64,000 nucleotides of DNA from Roseovarius confluentis (GTDB taxonomy: Bacteria > Pseudomonadota > Alphaproteobacteria > Rhodobacterales > Rhodobacteraceae): contig NZ_PPFE01000001.1 of NCBI RefSeq assembly GCF_002917925.1, positions 372,001 through 436,000 of the forward strand, given 5' to 3'. This document shows positions 8,362 to 19,713 of the stretch, one piece after another (within the stretch, counting starts at the first letter, position 1; every line of letters begins with the position of its first letter). The position numbers were made by a program, and so were the translations under genes. The notes under the pieces are model-generated. The model was not told where the DNA came from, made no database searches, and saw nothing but the letters and a program-made list of their open reading frames with translations.

Positions 8362-9105
8362 TCAACCGCGCTCCTTCCAGCGCACCATTTGCCGCAGTAC
8401 GCCATGCAGTGTCTGCACGTCGGCTCGCGTCAGGGGCATCCGGCTCCACATGTTGCGCAGGTTGATCTTCATGCCGGGGGCCTTGGCCTCCGGAAAGAAA
8501 AAACCGGCGTCTTCGAGGCGTTCCTCGTAATGTGCCGACAGCGCCTCGATCTCTTTCTGGTTGGCCCATTCGGTGCCGGCCATATCGACGCGGGCGGCCT
8601 CGACCGTCTGCGACGCGCGGCGCCACTCGTAGCCGCACAAGAGCACGCATTGGGCAAGGTTCAGGCTTGGGAATTCAGGGTTCACCGGCACGCTGATGAT
8701 GGCGTTGGCGCGCGCGACATCCTCGTTCTCCAGCCCGGCCCGTTCCGGCCCGAACAGCACCGAGACACGTTCGCCTCGCGACAGGCGCGTCGCGGCCTCC
8801 ACCATGGCCTCTTCGGGGCTGAATACGGGCTTAGTCAGGCCGCGCACCCGGGCGGTTGTGGCCATCACGAAACTTTCGTCCTCGACAGCCGCCGGCAGGT
8901 CGGGGACAAGGCGCGCGTCGTCCAGCAGCCGACCCGCGCCGCTGGCCATGGCCACCGCCTTGGGATTGGGCCAACCATCACGCGGGGCCACGACGACCAT
9001 GCGGTCGAGACCGAAGTTCCACATTGCGCGCGCGGCGGCGCCGATATTCTCGCCCATTTGCGGACGTACGAGCACAAAGCGCGGCTGTGTGTTATCGCTT
9101 GGCAT
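8362..9105 (-). CDS. trmJ: tRNA/rRNA methyltransferase, TrmJ-like SPOUT family
   Basis: 247 residues from ATG 9105. SPOUT (SpoU/TrmH) motif 1 is NIGAAARAMWNFG, motif 2 VLFGPERAGL, motif 3 PSLNLAQCVLL, all in the order that builds the trefoil-knot AdoMet site. A C-terminal helical extension (~80 residues) is as in TrmJ, which 2'-O-methylates tRNA position 32. A longer frame upstream adds 43 residues without family similarity, so it is not used. It is divergent from the ThiE-like gene, with a 127-bp shared upstream region. Confidence 0.88.
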   Translation of the reverse strand: MPSDNTQPRFVLVRPQMGENIGAAARAMWNFGLDRMVVVAPRDGWPNPKAVAMASGAGRLLDDARLVPDLPAAVEDESFVMATTARVRGLTKPVFSPEEAMVEAATRLSRGERVSVLFGPERAGLENEDVARANAIISVPVNPEFPSLNLAQCVLLCGYEWRRASQTVEAARVDMAGTEWANQKEIEALSAHYEERLEDAGFFFPEAKAPGMKINLRNMWSRMPLTRADVQTLHGVLRQMVRWKERG

Positions 9106-9232
9106 CCTGTTCCTCCAACGTGCCCGCCATAATCCAGCCTGGCCGTGCGGGAAAGCGCAAAAGACCGCGTTCGCGTCCCGTAGACGCGTTCGCAAATCCC
9201 GGTTATAGGGGCAAAAACAGGACGACAAGACC

Positions 9233-9853
9233 ATGGCAGACCCCGAGCAGCCGCAAATCTATCTGATCACCCCGCCCGAGATTGAGCTGGCGCGCTTCCC
9301 CGCCATTCTCGACCGGGTCCTGCGCGACCACGAGATCGCCTGCGTGCGACTGGCGCTGTCGACCCATGACGAGACCGCGTTGTGCCGCGCCGCCGATACG
9401 TGCCGCGAGGTTGCGCATGGGCAGGACGTGGCCATCGTGATCGACACGCATTTTGTGTTGGCCGAACGGCTGGGGCTGGACGGCGTGCACCTGACGGACG
9501 GGTCACGCACCGTGCGCAAGGCGCGCAAGGAACTGGGACCGGATGCCATCGTCGGCGCTTTCTGCGGCACCTCGCGCCATGATGGTATGACCGCGGGCGA
9601 GGCCGGCGCCGATTACGTCAGCTTCGGCCCCGCCGGCGTCTCCGCCCTTGGCGACGGGTCGCAGGCCGAGACGGACCTTTTCGAGTGGTGGTCTCAGGTG
9701 ATCGAAGTGCCGGTGGTGGCAGAGGGAGCGCTAGACGCTGCCACGGTATCACAGCTGTCCTCCATGACTGATTTTTTCGGGATCGGCGACGAAATCTGGC
9801 GCGAGGACGACCCGAGCGCCGCCTTGGGCGAACTGGTCGCGGCAATGCGCTGA
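9233..9853 (+). CDS. Thiamine phosphate synthase-like protein (ThiE/TenI family)
   Basis: 206 residues forming a TIM-barrel of the ThiE/TenI superfamily: QIYLITPP strand 1, an ACVRLAL strand, DVAIVIDTHFVLAERLGLDGVHLTDG (helix and strand with the family's GxDGVHL), CGTSRH and YVSFGPAG. The canonical ThiE diphosphate-binding residues are only partly recognisable, and the protein stands apart from any thi operon. It may therefore be a TenI-like or uncharacterised thiamine-related enzyme rather than a proven ThiE. Confidence 0.72.
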   Translation: MADPEQPQIYLITPPEIELARFPAILDRVLRDHEIACVRLALSTHDETALCRAADTCREVAHGQDVAIVIDTHFVLAERLGLDGVHLTDGSRTVRKARKELGPDAIVGAFCGTSRHDGMTAGEAGADYVSFGPAGVSALGDGSQAETDLFEWWSQVIEVPVVAEGALDAATVSQLSSMTDFFGIGDEIWREDDPSAALGELVAAMR

Positions 9854-9873
9854 GGCGGGATTGCGCGGCAGTC

Positions 9874-10707
9874 TCAGCCCGGCAAAGCGACTTCGGGTGG
9901 CATCGCGCTACGCACTTTAGCCTCGAGCGTTCGGGCTAACGCCTTACGATCGGGATAGTCGCTGACACTGAGCGGCTCGTGATAGATCACGCGCACGCCA
10001 CCCTGAGGAAACCGCGACAGGACCTGCAGCATGTGTGGCCCGAGATCCATGTCGCCCCACCAGCCGTAAAAGCGCGGCTCTTCCAGCCCGTCTGGCGCGA
10101 TGTAGACAACCGTGACCGGCTGAATCAGCATCCCCGCTTCGAGATCCGAAAACGCGGCAAAGAGGCTCGACTTGAACGGCAGCACGCGCATTCCGTCGGT
10201 CGACGTGCCTTCGGGGAAGAACAAGAGCTTTCGAACGGCATCAAGCTCGGCTTTCAGCTGGTTGCGTTGTGCGTCGGCCTGCCGGGGATTGCGGCTGATA
10301 AATACGGTGCCGACGATCCGCGCAAGAAAACCGATGCCGGGCCAACCGGCCACCTCGGCCTTGGACACGAACGTGATCGCCTGCCCTGCCCCGAGAGCGA
10401 AGATATCCAACCACGAAGCGTGATTGGCCACCACGGCGCCATGGCTTTGCATGGGCTGGCCTTCGCGGCGATAGCGCAATCCGATCACGCGCAGTCCGGC
10501 CCAGATGGCCCAGCGTTGCAAGCGCGCGGTCAATGGGCGGCTGCGGTCGAAAAAAAATGGCTCGGCAAGGCGCAGAACCAGCACCGCAAAGACACCCGGC
10601 AAGATGATCGCCAAAAGCACCACAAGGCGCAGCGCCAGTATCAGCCAGCCTGTCCCCGTGACACGGACCACGCGCGCGGGACGCTGGGACTCCCAGGTGT
10701 TGCTCAC
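9874..10707 (-). CDS. olsA: Lyso-ornithine lipid O-acyltransferase (PlsC family)
   Basis: 277 residues. PlsC/LPLAT acyltransferase motifs are present: NHASWLD (HX4D catalytic box, ~residues 92-98), a helix around FISRNP, and FPEGTSTDG (block III). An N-terminal hydrophobic helix (~residues 21-45) anchors it in the membrane. It overlaps the start of this strand's upstream olsB gene by 4 bp. OlsA adds the second, ester-linked acyl chain to lyso-ornithine lipid; the olsB neighbour makes that role more likely than phosphatidic-acid synthesis. Confidence 0.87.
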   Translation of the reverse strand: MSNTWESQRPARVVRVTGTGWLILALRLVVLLAIILPGVFAVLVLRLAEPFFFDRSRPLTARLQRWAIWAGLRVIGLRYRREGQPMQSHGAVVANHASWLDIFALGAGQAITFVSKAEVAGWPGIGFLARIVGTVFISRNPRQADAQRNQLKAELDAVRKLLFFPEGTSTDGMRVLPFKSSLFAAFSDLEAGMLIQPVTVVYIAPDGLEEPRFYGWWGDMDLGPHMLQVLSRFPQGGVRVIYHEPLSVSDYPDRKALARTLEAKVRSAMPPEVALPG

Positions 10708-11474
10708 AGGCCGGCACCCTTGGAATAGATCGCCTTTTGCCGGGCGTTCAGTTGCGCGGTGTCCATAACGAGGCAGACATCGGTTGTGTTGAATGTGTGG
10801 TCGATGAACGCACCGTCACCGACAAAGCCGCCAAGCCGCAGATAGGCCTTGATCAACGCAGGCACCTGCAACATGGCCGCCCGCCGATCGATCTGATCTT
10901 CCGGCACCAGGTTAAGCGGCTGGTAATGGGCGGGCACGGTACGAACCCGCAATGCCTCGGGCGCCAAGTGGCGGTGGTGGAGCAATGAAAGCGGCTGCGC
11001 CAGGGCGCTGGTATCGGTGCCATGGAAGCTGGCGACGCCGAACAGGATCTCGATGCCGTGATCGGCGACATAGTGCGCAAGGCCGTTCCACAGGTGGTAC
11101 ATGGCCGCACCACCGCGATAGCCCTCGGCAAGGCAGGACCGGCCCAGCTCCATGATGCGCCGGCCCGAGGATTTGAGGACCGAAATGTCGTATTCATCTT
11201 CGGAGTAGAACTGACCCGCCTCGTCGGCCTGATCGTCGCGCAAGACACGGTAGACGCCGACAATTTCACCGCCGCGGGACTCGTCAGCCAGAAGCAGATG
11301 ATCAAAATAGGCATCGAACCGGTCACGCTCCAACTTCGCGTCGTGGTCGACGAGCGGGCCGTCGCCGCCCAGTTCCGCGACGAACACGTCGTAGCGGAGG
11401 CGTTGCGCCGCGTGCAGGTCTTGCTCGGAGCGGGCGAGTCTTACGGTGAACTGCACGTCGCGCGAATACATCAA
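10704..11474 (-). CDS. olsB: Ornithine N(alpha)-acyltransferase
   Basis: 256 residues in the OlsB/GNAT-like acyltransferase family: N-terminal VRLARSEQDLHAAQRLRYDVF, a GVYRV core strand, RIMELGRSCL and the AAMYHLWNGLA helix are the recognisable family segments. It transfers a 3-hydroxyacyl group from ACP to the alpha-amine of ornithine, the first step in phosphorus-free ornithine lipids. It is the first gene of an olsB-olsA pair coupled by an ATGA overlap. Ornithine lipids replace phospholipids under phosphate limitation in marine bacteria; no Pho box was identified in the 145 bp upstream. Confidence 0.9.
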   Translation of the reverse strand: MMYSRDVQFTVRLARSEQDLHAAQRLRYDVFVAELGGDGPLVDHDAKLERDRFDAYFDHLLLADESRGGEIVGVYRVLRDDQADEAGQFYSEDEYDISVLKSSGRRIMELGRSCLAEGYRGGAAMYHLWNGLAHYVADHGIEILFGVASFHGTDTSALAQPLSLLHHRHLAPEALRVRTVPAHYQPLNLVPEDQIDRRAAMLQVPALIKAYLRLGGFVGDGAFIDHTFNTTDVCLVMDTAQLNARQKAIYSKGAGL

Positions 11475-11619
11475 TGGGTCCGTTCAGATTGGCTGCGCGG
11501 GTTTTAATGCCTTTCAGTCCCGCGCTGCAACCACTTGAAGTCCCGCGGCGTATCTTTGCCCGCAGCAAGAAGGAGGCTTGCGAGCGCGCCTTTGCGTGTT
11601 AACGTTTTGGCAACGTTGC

Positions 11620-11802
11620 TTATGGTTCAGTCACCGGCATCAACTCAACGCGGGAGCCGTCTATCACCACTTTACCGACATCCTGAAAATTCACCGTGAT
11701 CTTTCCACCGATGTTGGACTGGACCTGCCCGGTGCCCCAATCAGGCTGATCGGGGTGGACCACGAGCATGCCGGGCTCGAGAATGCTGTTCATGTCGGAC
11801 AT
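11620..11802 (-). CDS. DUF3553 domain protein
   Basis: 60 residues from ATG 11802. This is a short beta-rich DUF3553 (CarD/Tudor-like fold) protein: a PGMLVVHP strand, DWGTGQVQS, KITVNFQ and GKVVIDG follow the order of the family, which resembles the RNA-polymerase-interacting module of UvrD/CarD proteins. The molecular role is not established. It lies head-to-head with chpT, 28 bp apart, so the promoters of the two must overlap each other's 5' ends. Confidence 0.8.
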   Translation of the reverse strand: MSDMNSILEPGMLVVHPDQPDWGTGQVQSNIGGKITVNFQDVGKVVIDGSRVELMPVTEP

Positions 11803-11830
11803 CGGCGGGCTCCGCGGGAAAGGAAACGAT

Positions 11831-12439
11831 TTGGCAAACGATACCAACGCTATCGCAGCTTTGATAGGCTCTCGTATCTGTCATGACCTGATCAGCCCTA
11901 TCGGCGCAGTCAGCAACGGGCTCGAATTGCTGGAATTGTCGGACGCCGCCGGTTCGCCCGAACTGTCGCTTGTCGCGGACAGCGTGGCCCATGCCAATGC
12001 CCGCATCCGTTTTTTTCGCTTGGCCTTCGGGATGGCCTGCAAGGAACAGGAAACAGGCGCGGAAGAGGTCAACTCGATCCTCAGAGACCTTCATGCAGAC
12101 GACCGAACCGAGATTGCCCCCTTTCCCTCAGGCCACTACCCGCGGGCCGAGGTGCGCGCGGTGCTGCTGGCGCTGCTCTGCGCCGAACAGGCGGTGCCCT
12201 ATGGGGGCCGCATTGTCATGACACGATCCGAGGACGGCTGGGTCATCCGGGCCACGGCTGAACGGATGAACGTGGACGCCACCTTGTGGGACATGCTGAA
12301 CGGCACACAAGGTACGTCGCTTCCGGCGCCGGCGCATGTGCAATTCTTGATCCTGCCCGCTGCGGCATGGGACGCGCGACTGGATTGTTCAGCGGTCCTG
12401 TCGGACGAAGCGGCGGAAGTGCGGCTCAGGCGCGGATAG
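11831..12439 (+). CDS. chpT: Histidine phosphotransferase ChpT
   Basis: 202 residues from TTG 11831, which has AAAGGAAA (11818-11825) in place; ATG codons at 11768, 11783 and 11792 are in frame but would run into the divergent gene and add no conserved residues. The key motif is [19 protein letters not shown] (residues ~16-34), the dimerisation helix with the phosphorylated His, followed by a degenerate ATPase-like domain. In alphaproteobacteria ChpT relays phosphate from CckA to CtrA and CpdR, controlling the cell cycle, motility and gene-transfer-agent production. It converges on proA with a 14-bp 3' overlap. Confidence 0.87.
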   Translation: MANDTNAIAALIGSRICHDLISPIGAVSNGLELLELSDAAGSPELSLVADSVAHANARIRFFRLAFGMACKEQETGAEEVNSILRDLHADDRTEIAPFPSGHYPRAEVRAVLLALLCAEQAVPYGGRIVMTRSEDGWVIRATAERMNVDATLWDMLNGTQGTSLPAPAHVQFLILPAAAWDARLDCSAVLSDEAAEVRLRRG

Positions 12440-13691
12440 CGCCGTCGCCGTCCACGAGATACTTGAAACTGGTCAATTGCCGGGCGCCCACGGGGCCGCG
12501 GGCGTGCATCTTGCCGGTCGCAATGCCGATTTCCGCGCCCATGCCGAACTCTCCACCATCCGCGAACTGGGTCGAGGCGTTGCGCATCAGGATCGCGCTG
12601 TCGAGTTCGGCAAAGAAGCGCTCTGCAGTCGCGTCGTCCTCGGTGATAATGCAGTCCGTGTGCTGCGACCCATATTTCCGAATATGATCAATAGCGTCTG
12701 AGACGTCGCCCACCTTTTTCGCGGCCATGACCATCGACAGAAACTCGAACCCCCAGTCGCCATCGCCGGCCGGAACCGTGCCCGGCACCGATTGCAGGGC
12801 CGTATCGGCACGGACCTCGACCCCCTTTTCGACCAAGGCCCGTATGACGCCCTGCCCGATCGTATCGACAGCGTCCTCGTGCACCAGCAGACATTCGGCG
12901 GCGCCGCAGATCCCGGTGCGGCGGGTCTTGGCATTCATTACGACGCGCAGCGCCTTTTCCGGGTCCGCATGCTTGTCGATGTAGATATGCACGATGCCTT
13001 CGAGATGCGCGAAGACAGGCACCCGTGCCTCGCGCTGAACGAGGCCGACAAGCCCCTTGCCGCCGCGCGGTACGATCACGTCGATCGTCCCGGTCATCGT
13101 CAGCATAGCCTGCACCGCCGCGCGGTCGCGGGTCGGGACGAGCTGGATCGCGTCCTCCGGCAGACCGGCCTCGGTCAGGCCGGCGCATAGGCAGCGATGG
13201 ATGGCACCGGAGGAATGAAAGCTTTCCGAGCCGCCGCGCAGGATCACCGCGTTACCGGATTTCAGACAGAGCGCGCCCGCATCCGCCGTGACATTGGGAC
13301 GGCTCTCATAGATCACCCCGATCACGCCGAGCGGAGTGCGCACGCGCCGGATATGCAGGCCGTTCGGGCGGTCCCATTCGTCGATCACCTCGCCCACCGG
13401 ATCGTCCTGAGCGGCGACGGCGCGCAGCCCGTCGCAAATGCCACGGATCCGGTCGTCGTCCAGCATCAGGCGATCCATCATAGCATCCGACAGGCCCTTA
13501 TCGCGACCGAACTCGAGGTCTTTGGCGTTGGCCTCGAGGATGTCGGCGCGGCTGTCCCACACCGCATCCGCCGCGGCCGTCAGCGCACGGGTCTTGGCCT
13601 CTGCCGTGGCGGTGGCAAGCACCGCGGCGGCGGTCTTGGCCCGCTGACCTATCTCAGCCATAAGTGCTGGAATATTTTCGAGATCTTTCAT
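12426..13691 (-). CDS. proA: Gamma-glutamyl phosphate reductase
   Basis: 421 residues from ATG 13691, the family's usual length; an upstream in-frame ATG 13736 overlaps the proB stop as ATGA and would add 15 residues. The chosen start has AGGTG at suitable spacing. It is an ALDH-superfamily fold: [24 protein letters not shown] for NADPH binding, and the catalytic Cys in the [13 protein letters not shown] segment. It reduces gamma-glutamyl phosphate to glutamate semialdehyde, the second step of proline synthesis. Downstream of proB in the same transcript. Confidence 0.95.
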   Translation of the reverse strand: MKDLENIPALMAEIGQRAKTAAAVLATATAEAKTRALTAAADAVWDSRADILEANAKDLEFGRDKGLSDAMMDRLMLDDDRIRGICDGLRAVAAQDDPVGEVIDEWDRPNGLHIRRVRTPLGVIGVIYESRPNVTADAGALCLKSGNAVILRGGSESFHSSGAIHRCLCAGLTEAGLPEDAIQLVPTRDRAAVQAMLTMTGTIDVIVPRGGKGLVGLVQREARVPVFAHLEGIVHIYIDKHADPEKALRVVMNAKTRRTGICGAAECLLVHEDAVDTIGQGVIRALVEKGVEVRADTALQSVPGTVPAGDGDWGFEFLSMVMAAKKVGDVSDAIDHIRKYGSQHTDCIITEDDATAERFFAELDSAILMRNASTQFADGGEFGMGAEIGIATGKMHARGPVGARQLTSFKYLVDGDGAIRA

Positions 13692-13732
13692 CAAGGCACC
13701 TGTTCGTTCAGCCGAATCTAGCAGTCGTTCGG

Positions 13733-15873
<2,141 letters not shown>

Positions 15874-15918
15874 TCAGATGGCGTCAGGGACCGTCCGTAG
15901 AACCAAACGCAGTCCGGC

Positions 15919-16419
15919 TCAAGCCCGGGGGCGCCGGAAGGTGCGAATTGGGTGAACCCCGCCACGTGCGCGGCAGGGCCCTTGGCAGGCTTTGCCCTCC
16001 TGGAAACCCAGTTTTTCCAGAACCCGGCCCGAAGCGGGGTTGTCAGCAAAGACGCAAGCCTCGAGGCTTTCCCAGCCAAATTTGTCGAATGCGTATGCGA
16101 CCGCGGCGACTCCGATTTCGGTGGCCAAACCCCGGCCCCAATGGGATTTTCCGAACATATAGCCAATCTTGACTTCGGGGCTGAGACCGAGATAGCCGAC
16201 GACCTCGTCGCCTTGGCAGACCACACCTGATGCGGCCTGATCCGACGCGGTGACGACACAGCGCGAGCGCGTGCAGGACAGGTTCGCAGGCCAGGGCCAG
16301 GTCTCGGTCTGGCGAACCACGTCGAAACCGCTGACGATCGCGTGAAGCGCCTGTAAATCATTCGGCGTGCCTGCGCGCCAGACAAGGCGTGGCGTGCGAG
16401 CAAAGACCGTTTCATCCAT
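15919..16419 (-). CDS. GNAT family N-acetyltransferase (RimJ/RimL-like)
   Basis: 166 residues from ATG 16419, which overlaps the stop of the upstream GNAT gene (16412-16414). It shows the GNAT core: RTPRLVWRAG at the N-terminus, the acetyl-CoA-binding signature HWGRGLATE, and NPASGRVLEKLGF near the C-terminus. It resembles protein/ribosomal-protein N-terminal acetyltransferases; the substrate is unknown. It is translationally coupled to its paralogue 16412-16957, and the pair sits between the L27/LysE genes and obgE. Confidence 0.85.
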   Translation of the reverse strand: MDETVFARTPRLVWRAGTPNDLQALHAIVSGFDVVRQTETWPWPANLSCTRSRCVVTASDQAASGVVCQGDEVVGYLGLSPEVKIGYMFGKSHWGRGLATEIGVAAVAYAFDKFGWESLEACVFADNPASGRVLEKLGFQEGKACQGPCRARGGVHPIRTFRRPRA

Positions 16420-16957
16420 TGTCCATCGCCCGGCTGTATGTCCAGGTCGGGACATTTGCCTTCCGCGCGACCGAAAAGCTTTCGGCGTCGCCGAGATAGC
16501 GAAAACCGCAGTTCGTCAGCACCCGGGCCGAGGCGGCGTTGTCTTGGAACACGCTCGCAAAGACAGTTTGCGCGTTCTGGGGATTGGCCGACAGGATCGC
16601 CTCGACCGCCGCCGAGGCGATGCCGCTGTTCCAATAGGCCGGTGCGACCCAGTACCCGATCTCGGACTGGTCGCGGTCCATCCGCTCCAGGCCGATCAGG
16701 CCCATGACCTCGCCACCCCCGATGCGCGTGCCGTCCATGACCCAGACATCCTCGGGGTGGTCGGGATCCATCACGCGGGCGATGAAGGCTTCGGCCGTGC
16801 CCGGCGGAAGCGGATGCGGAATGGACGTGGTGAACCGGGCCACGCGCTCGTCGCCGGCATAGAGCGAGATAAGGCCCGCATCGGATTCACGGACGGGCCG
16901 CAGGTCGAACCGTTCGGTTTCGAGAAGGGTATCGGTTGCGATGGTTTCAAGCTTCAT
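16412..16957 (-). CDS. GNAT family N-acetyltransferase (RimJ/RimL-like)
   Basis: 181 residues from ATG 16957. GNAT signatures: LETERFDLRPVRESD at the N-terminus, IGYWVAPAYWNSGIASAAV (acetyl-CoA loop, though the classical Q/RxxGxG/A is degenerate) and NAASARVLTNCGFRYLG. It is paralogous to the next gene downstream. Start and stop overlap neighbours by 4 and 8 bp, so lysE-like gene, this gene and the second GNAT form one coupled unit. Confidence 0.85.
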   Translation of the reverse strand: MKLETIATDTLLETERFDLRPVRESDAGLISLYAGDERVARFTTSIPHPLPPGTAEAFIARVMDPDHPEDVWVMDGTRIGGGEVMGLIGLERMDRDQSEIGYWVAPAYWNSGIASAAVEAILSANPQNAQTVFASVFQDNAASARVLTNCGFRYLGDAESFSVARKANVPTWTYSRAMDNG

Positions 16958-17559
16958 GTGCTGTCTCCTCCGAAAAGCACGAACAGGACGGATGCGACGG
17001 TCAGCGCGGCCAGGGCACGCATGAGGTGCGGCTCGGCCGGGGTTCCCGCCACGGTGCGCGCGATCCGGTCTCCTCCAAGTGTCCAGATCGGGTGCAGTAG
17101 CAATTGCAGGCTCAGAAGGCAGATGGATATGGTCAGCGTGGCCTGCAAGGCGGGCGTGCCCGCAGCGACAAAATTGGTGAAGCCGGCGACGATCATTGCC
17201 CAGGCCTTGGGGTTGAGCGGATGCACGATTAGCCCTGCCAGAAAGCCGGGCGCGGCGACCTGCGCGTCGGCCGGACCGAGGCGCAGGTGCGCGACCTTCC
17301 ATGCGAGCCAGCAGATGTACGCCGCCGACACCCACTTCAGAATGTCGAACACGTAAGGCGCGCGGTCGGCCAGCTCCATCAGGCCGAAGCCTACGGGCCA
17401 GATCACGAACTGCTTGCCGATGACCACCCCCGCAACAAAGGGCAACGCCGCGCGAAACCCGAACCGCGCGCCCGTCGCCAGAAGCGCCATGTTGGCCGGT
17501 CCCGGCGTGCCGACTTGCGACGCGCCAAAGACCAGAAAGGATGTAACGGCTACGCTCAT
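16954..17559 (-). CDS. LysE family amino-acid/metabolite exporter
   Basis: 201 residues from ATG 17559 with about six hydrophobic helices. LysE/RhtB features are the N-terminal GASQVGTPGPANMALLATGARFG segment and NPKAWAM in the fourth helix. These inner-membrane proteins export amino acids or related metabolites by proton exchange. Upstream open frame codons (to 17727) run into rpmA and the terminator and are rejected. Confidence 0.88.
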   Translation of the reverse strand: MSVAVTSFLVFGASQVGTPGPANMALLATGARFGFRAALPFVAGVVIGKQFVIWPVGFGLMELADRAPYVFDILKWVSAAYICWLAWKVAHLRLGPADAQVAAPGFLAGLIVHPLNPKAWAMIVAGFTNFVAAGTPALQATLTISICLLSLQLLLHPIWTLGGDRIARTVAGTPAEPHLMRALAALTVASVLFVLFGGDST

Positions 17560-17570
17560 GACGTGCCTCC

Positions 17571-17609
17571 GAAAAACAGAAAAGGGGACCGGCGATGTGC
17601 CGATCCCCC
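17571..17609 (-). terminator. Rho-independent terminator after rplU-rpmA
   Basis: Read on the minus strand, a 10-bp stem with one G-U pair (17599-17608 with 17584-17593, loop ACATC) is followed by TTTTCTGTTTTT (17583 down to 17571). It lies 27 bp past the rpmA stop and just ahead of the LysE-like start, separating the ribosomal operon from the exporter/GNAT/obgE unit. Confidence 0.8.
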
Positions 17610-17635
17610 TGAATTTCACACCTTGAAGGTTCGGC

Positions 17636-17905
17636 TTACTCGGCGGCCTCCGCCACCGGGAGAACCGAAATAAAGGTACGGCCCTTGAGGCCCTTGCGGA
17701 AATGCACCGAGCCCTCGACGGTCGCAAAGAGGGTGTGATCCTTGCCCTGCCCCACGCCGTCGCCCGGCCAGAACTTGTTGCCGCGCTGACGCACCAGGAT
17801 GTTGCCCGGAATCACGGCCTCGCCGCCGTATTTCTTGACGCCCAGACGACGACCGGCCGAGTCGCGACCGTTTCTGGATGAACCGCCTGCTTTCTTGTGT
17901 GCCAT
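17636..17905 (-). CDS. rpmA: 50S ribosomal protein L27
   Basis: 89 residues starting [16 protein letters not shown], the invariant L27 N-terminus that reaches toward the peptidyl-transferase centre, followed by [10 protein letters not shown] and GNILVRQRG. No N-terminal extension needing cleavage is present. It lies 11 bp downstream of rplU; the terminator at 17571-17609 closes the operon. Confidence 0.98.
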   Translation of the reverse strand: MAHKKAGGSSRNGRDSAGRRLGVKKYGGEAVIPGNILVRQRGNKFWPGDGVGQGKDHTLFATVEGSVHFRKGLKGRTFISVLPVAEAAE

Positions 17906-17916
17906 ATCGTCTCTCC

Positions 17917-18654
17917 TTAGCCTTTGACCAGTTCTTTGGCCTGCGCGACCCAGCCTTCACGCTCGATGCGGCCTTTGAAGGACAGTTTCTCGTCCATCTC
18001 GGCGATGTCATCGGCGGTCCATGCCGCGATCTGGGCAAACGTGGTCACGCCTGCCTCTTGCAGTTTCTTTTCGAGCGCCGGGCCCACGCCGGACAGCTCT
18101 TTCAGGTCGTCGCCACCTTCGGCCTTCGCGGCTTTCTTGGGAGCAGCCTTCTTTTCCTCGGCCTTCTTCTCGGCTTTGGGTTCGGCTTTCTTGGCGACGC
18201 TCTTTTCCTCGGCCTCGTTGTTCTTCACGCGCTTGGCCATCTCGGCCTGCTCGGCCTTGTTGTCGGCGTAACGGGTCTTGCCCATGCCGGCGGCCAGTGC
18301 GCTTGCGCCTACAGCGGCCTTCACGCCCGATTTGTCGGCGCCCTTCTCAAGGATCTCGGTCACGCGCAGCAGGGTCAGTTGCTGACGGTGGCCACGGGTC
18401 CGTTGCGAGCCGTGCTTCCGGCGGCGCTTGACGAAGTTGATGACCTTGTCGCCCTTTATCTGGTCCACGACCTCAGCCTGCACGGCCGCGCCGTCGACAA
18501 GCGGAGCACCGATGACCGGCGCGTCGCCACCCAGCATCAGGATCTCGTTGAACTGAACTTTCTCACCAGAGTCTGCAGCAAGCTTTTCCACCCGGAGCAT
18601 ATCGCCCGACTGAACCTTGTACTGCTTGCCACCGGTCTTCAGAACCGCAAACAT
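17917..18654 (-). CDS. rplU: 50S ribosomal protein L21 with C-terminal helix-hairpin-helix extension
   Basis: 245 residues, more than twice the usual ~103. Residues 1-105 are canonical L21 ([32 protein letters not shown]). Residues ~105-185 form a lysine/alanine/glutamate-rich helical linker, and ~185-245 a helix-hairpin-helix-like domain ([19 protein letters not shown], then FAQIAAW). The frame is unbroken, so this is a real fusion and not a readthrough artefact. The HhH module resembles those at C-termini of other Rhodobacterales proteins and may add RNA or DNA contact; its function is not known. Confidence 0.95.
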   Translation of the reverse strand: MFAVLKTGGKQYKVQSGDMLRVEKLAADSGEKVQFNEILMLGGDAPVIGAPLVDGAAVQAEVVDQIKGDKVINFVKRRRKHGSQRTRGHRQQLTLLRVTEILEKGADKSGVKAAVGASALAAGMGKTRYADNKAEQAEMAKRVKNNEAEEKSVAKKAEPKAEKKAEEKKAAPKKAAKAEGGDDLKELSGVGPALEKKLQEAGVTTFAQIAAWTADDIAEMDEKLSFKGRIEREGWVAQAKELVKG

Positions 18655-18876
18655 ATCTCTTTCCTTTTTTCATCCGCGTTCTGTGGCCCCGGGATCAACC
18701 GGCGTTTGGTGCCTCGAACGGCGCGCCCTTCGGGCGTCAAAAAAACAAATCCCGCACGAGTCGCCCCGCCGGGATGGCCGCTTATCCTAGGGGCGCCCCT
18801 CAAAGTCAAGCCTTGCACCCTGCAAAAGCCCGGTTTTTTAGGCCGACCGGCGCAGTTCGGCTCCGGCCGGGTTCGG

Positions 18877-19707
18877 TCACAGTTCTTGGCTGCGCATGTG
18901 CTCGGCGACTGCCTGCCCCAGAAGGTAGGAGATTTCGTCGTACATGCGGTCATAGGCGTTGAAAACCGCGGTATTCAGAATGCGCCCCTCGGGTGTGCGG
19001 TATAGTGCGGCGTAAGCTTCGAGTTCCTCCGCCTCCAGCGGACGGTAGGCCATCATCAGAAAGGACCCAAGCCAAGCCTCGGACTCCGCGCGGATGTCCG
19101 ATTCTTGCGCCCAGACATCGGCCAGCATGTCCGATTCCCCAAGATCGATGGCGCCGCCATCGGCCAGGCCACGATAGAACATGAGGTTGGCGTTCATCGC
19201 GCCCATGACGTTGTATTCCACGAGGTCGCTGTCGGCGATGATCGTCTCGATTTGCTGGTAAAGCTCTGTTTCGTCACCGCGGGCCACCTCAAAGGCGTCC
19301 ATCGCCGCAATCTCGGTTTCCTCGTCGAGAAAAGCCTCACGAGCCGAGATTTCGAGCCCAATGATCTCTTCCCCAAGACCACTATCGAAGAATTCGACCA
19401 AGGAGCCCAGTTCCTCCCCTTCGAGTGAAGTTTGGAACCCTTGGGTGATCACCGCCTCCATCTTCTCGGCATCATAGATGCGCGATACTGTGCGTTCCCA
19501 GTCGTCCTTTGGAATATCGGGCAGCATCTCCGCGCCGATCTCGGCGCCGTAGCGCAGACCTTCCTTGCGCATCACCACTACAGTGTCGTCAATCCGCATC
19601 AACTCGATCAAGCGCTGGCGATCGTCGTCCTGCGCGGTGGCGGCATCCGAGGCCAGAAGCACCGCCGAAAGTGCGCCTAGGGTGGCCAGGGTTCTTGCTA
19701 TATGCAT
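18877..19707 (-). CDS. Secreted DUF2059 protein
   Basis: 276 residues with a Sec signal peptide (hydrophobic stretch to ~residue 20, AxA-type end at TAQ). The mature part is acidic and helical with the DUF2059 pattern near residues 70-130 (YDAEKMEAVITQGFQ, LVEFFDSGLGEEI) and a second helical block ending in AEHMRSQEL. Periplasmic; biochemical role unknown. A paralogue lies 6 bp upstream on the same strand. The 222 bp between this gene and rplU holds A/T-rich runs and a GCGCCC/GGGCGT hairpin (~18722-18737) but no gene I can support. Confidence 0.78.
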   Translation of the reverse strand: MHIARTLATLGALSAVLLASDAATAQDDDRQRLIELMRIDDTVVVMRKEGLRYGAEIGAEMLPDIPKDDWERTVSRIYDAEKMEAVITQGFQTSLEGEELGSLVEFFDSGLGEEIIGLEISAREAFLDEETEIAAMDAFEVARGDETELYQQIETIIADSDLVEYNVMGAMNANLMFYRGLADGGAIDLGESDMLADVWAQESDIRAESEAWLGSFLMMAYRPLEAEELEAYAALYRTPEGRILNTAVFNAYDRMYDEISYLLGQAVAEHMRSQEL

Positions 19708-19713
19708 ATCAGT

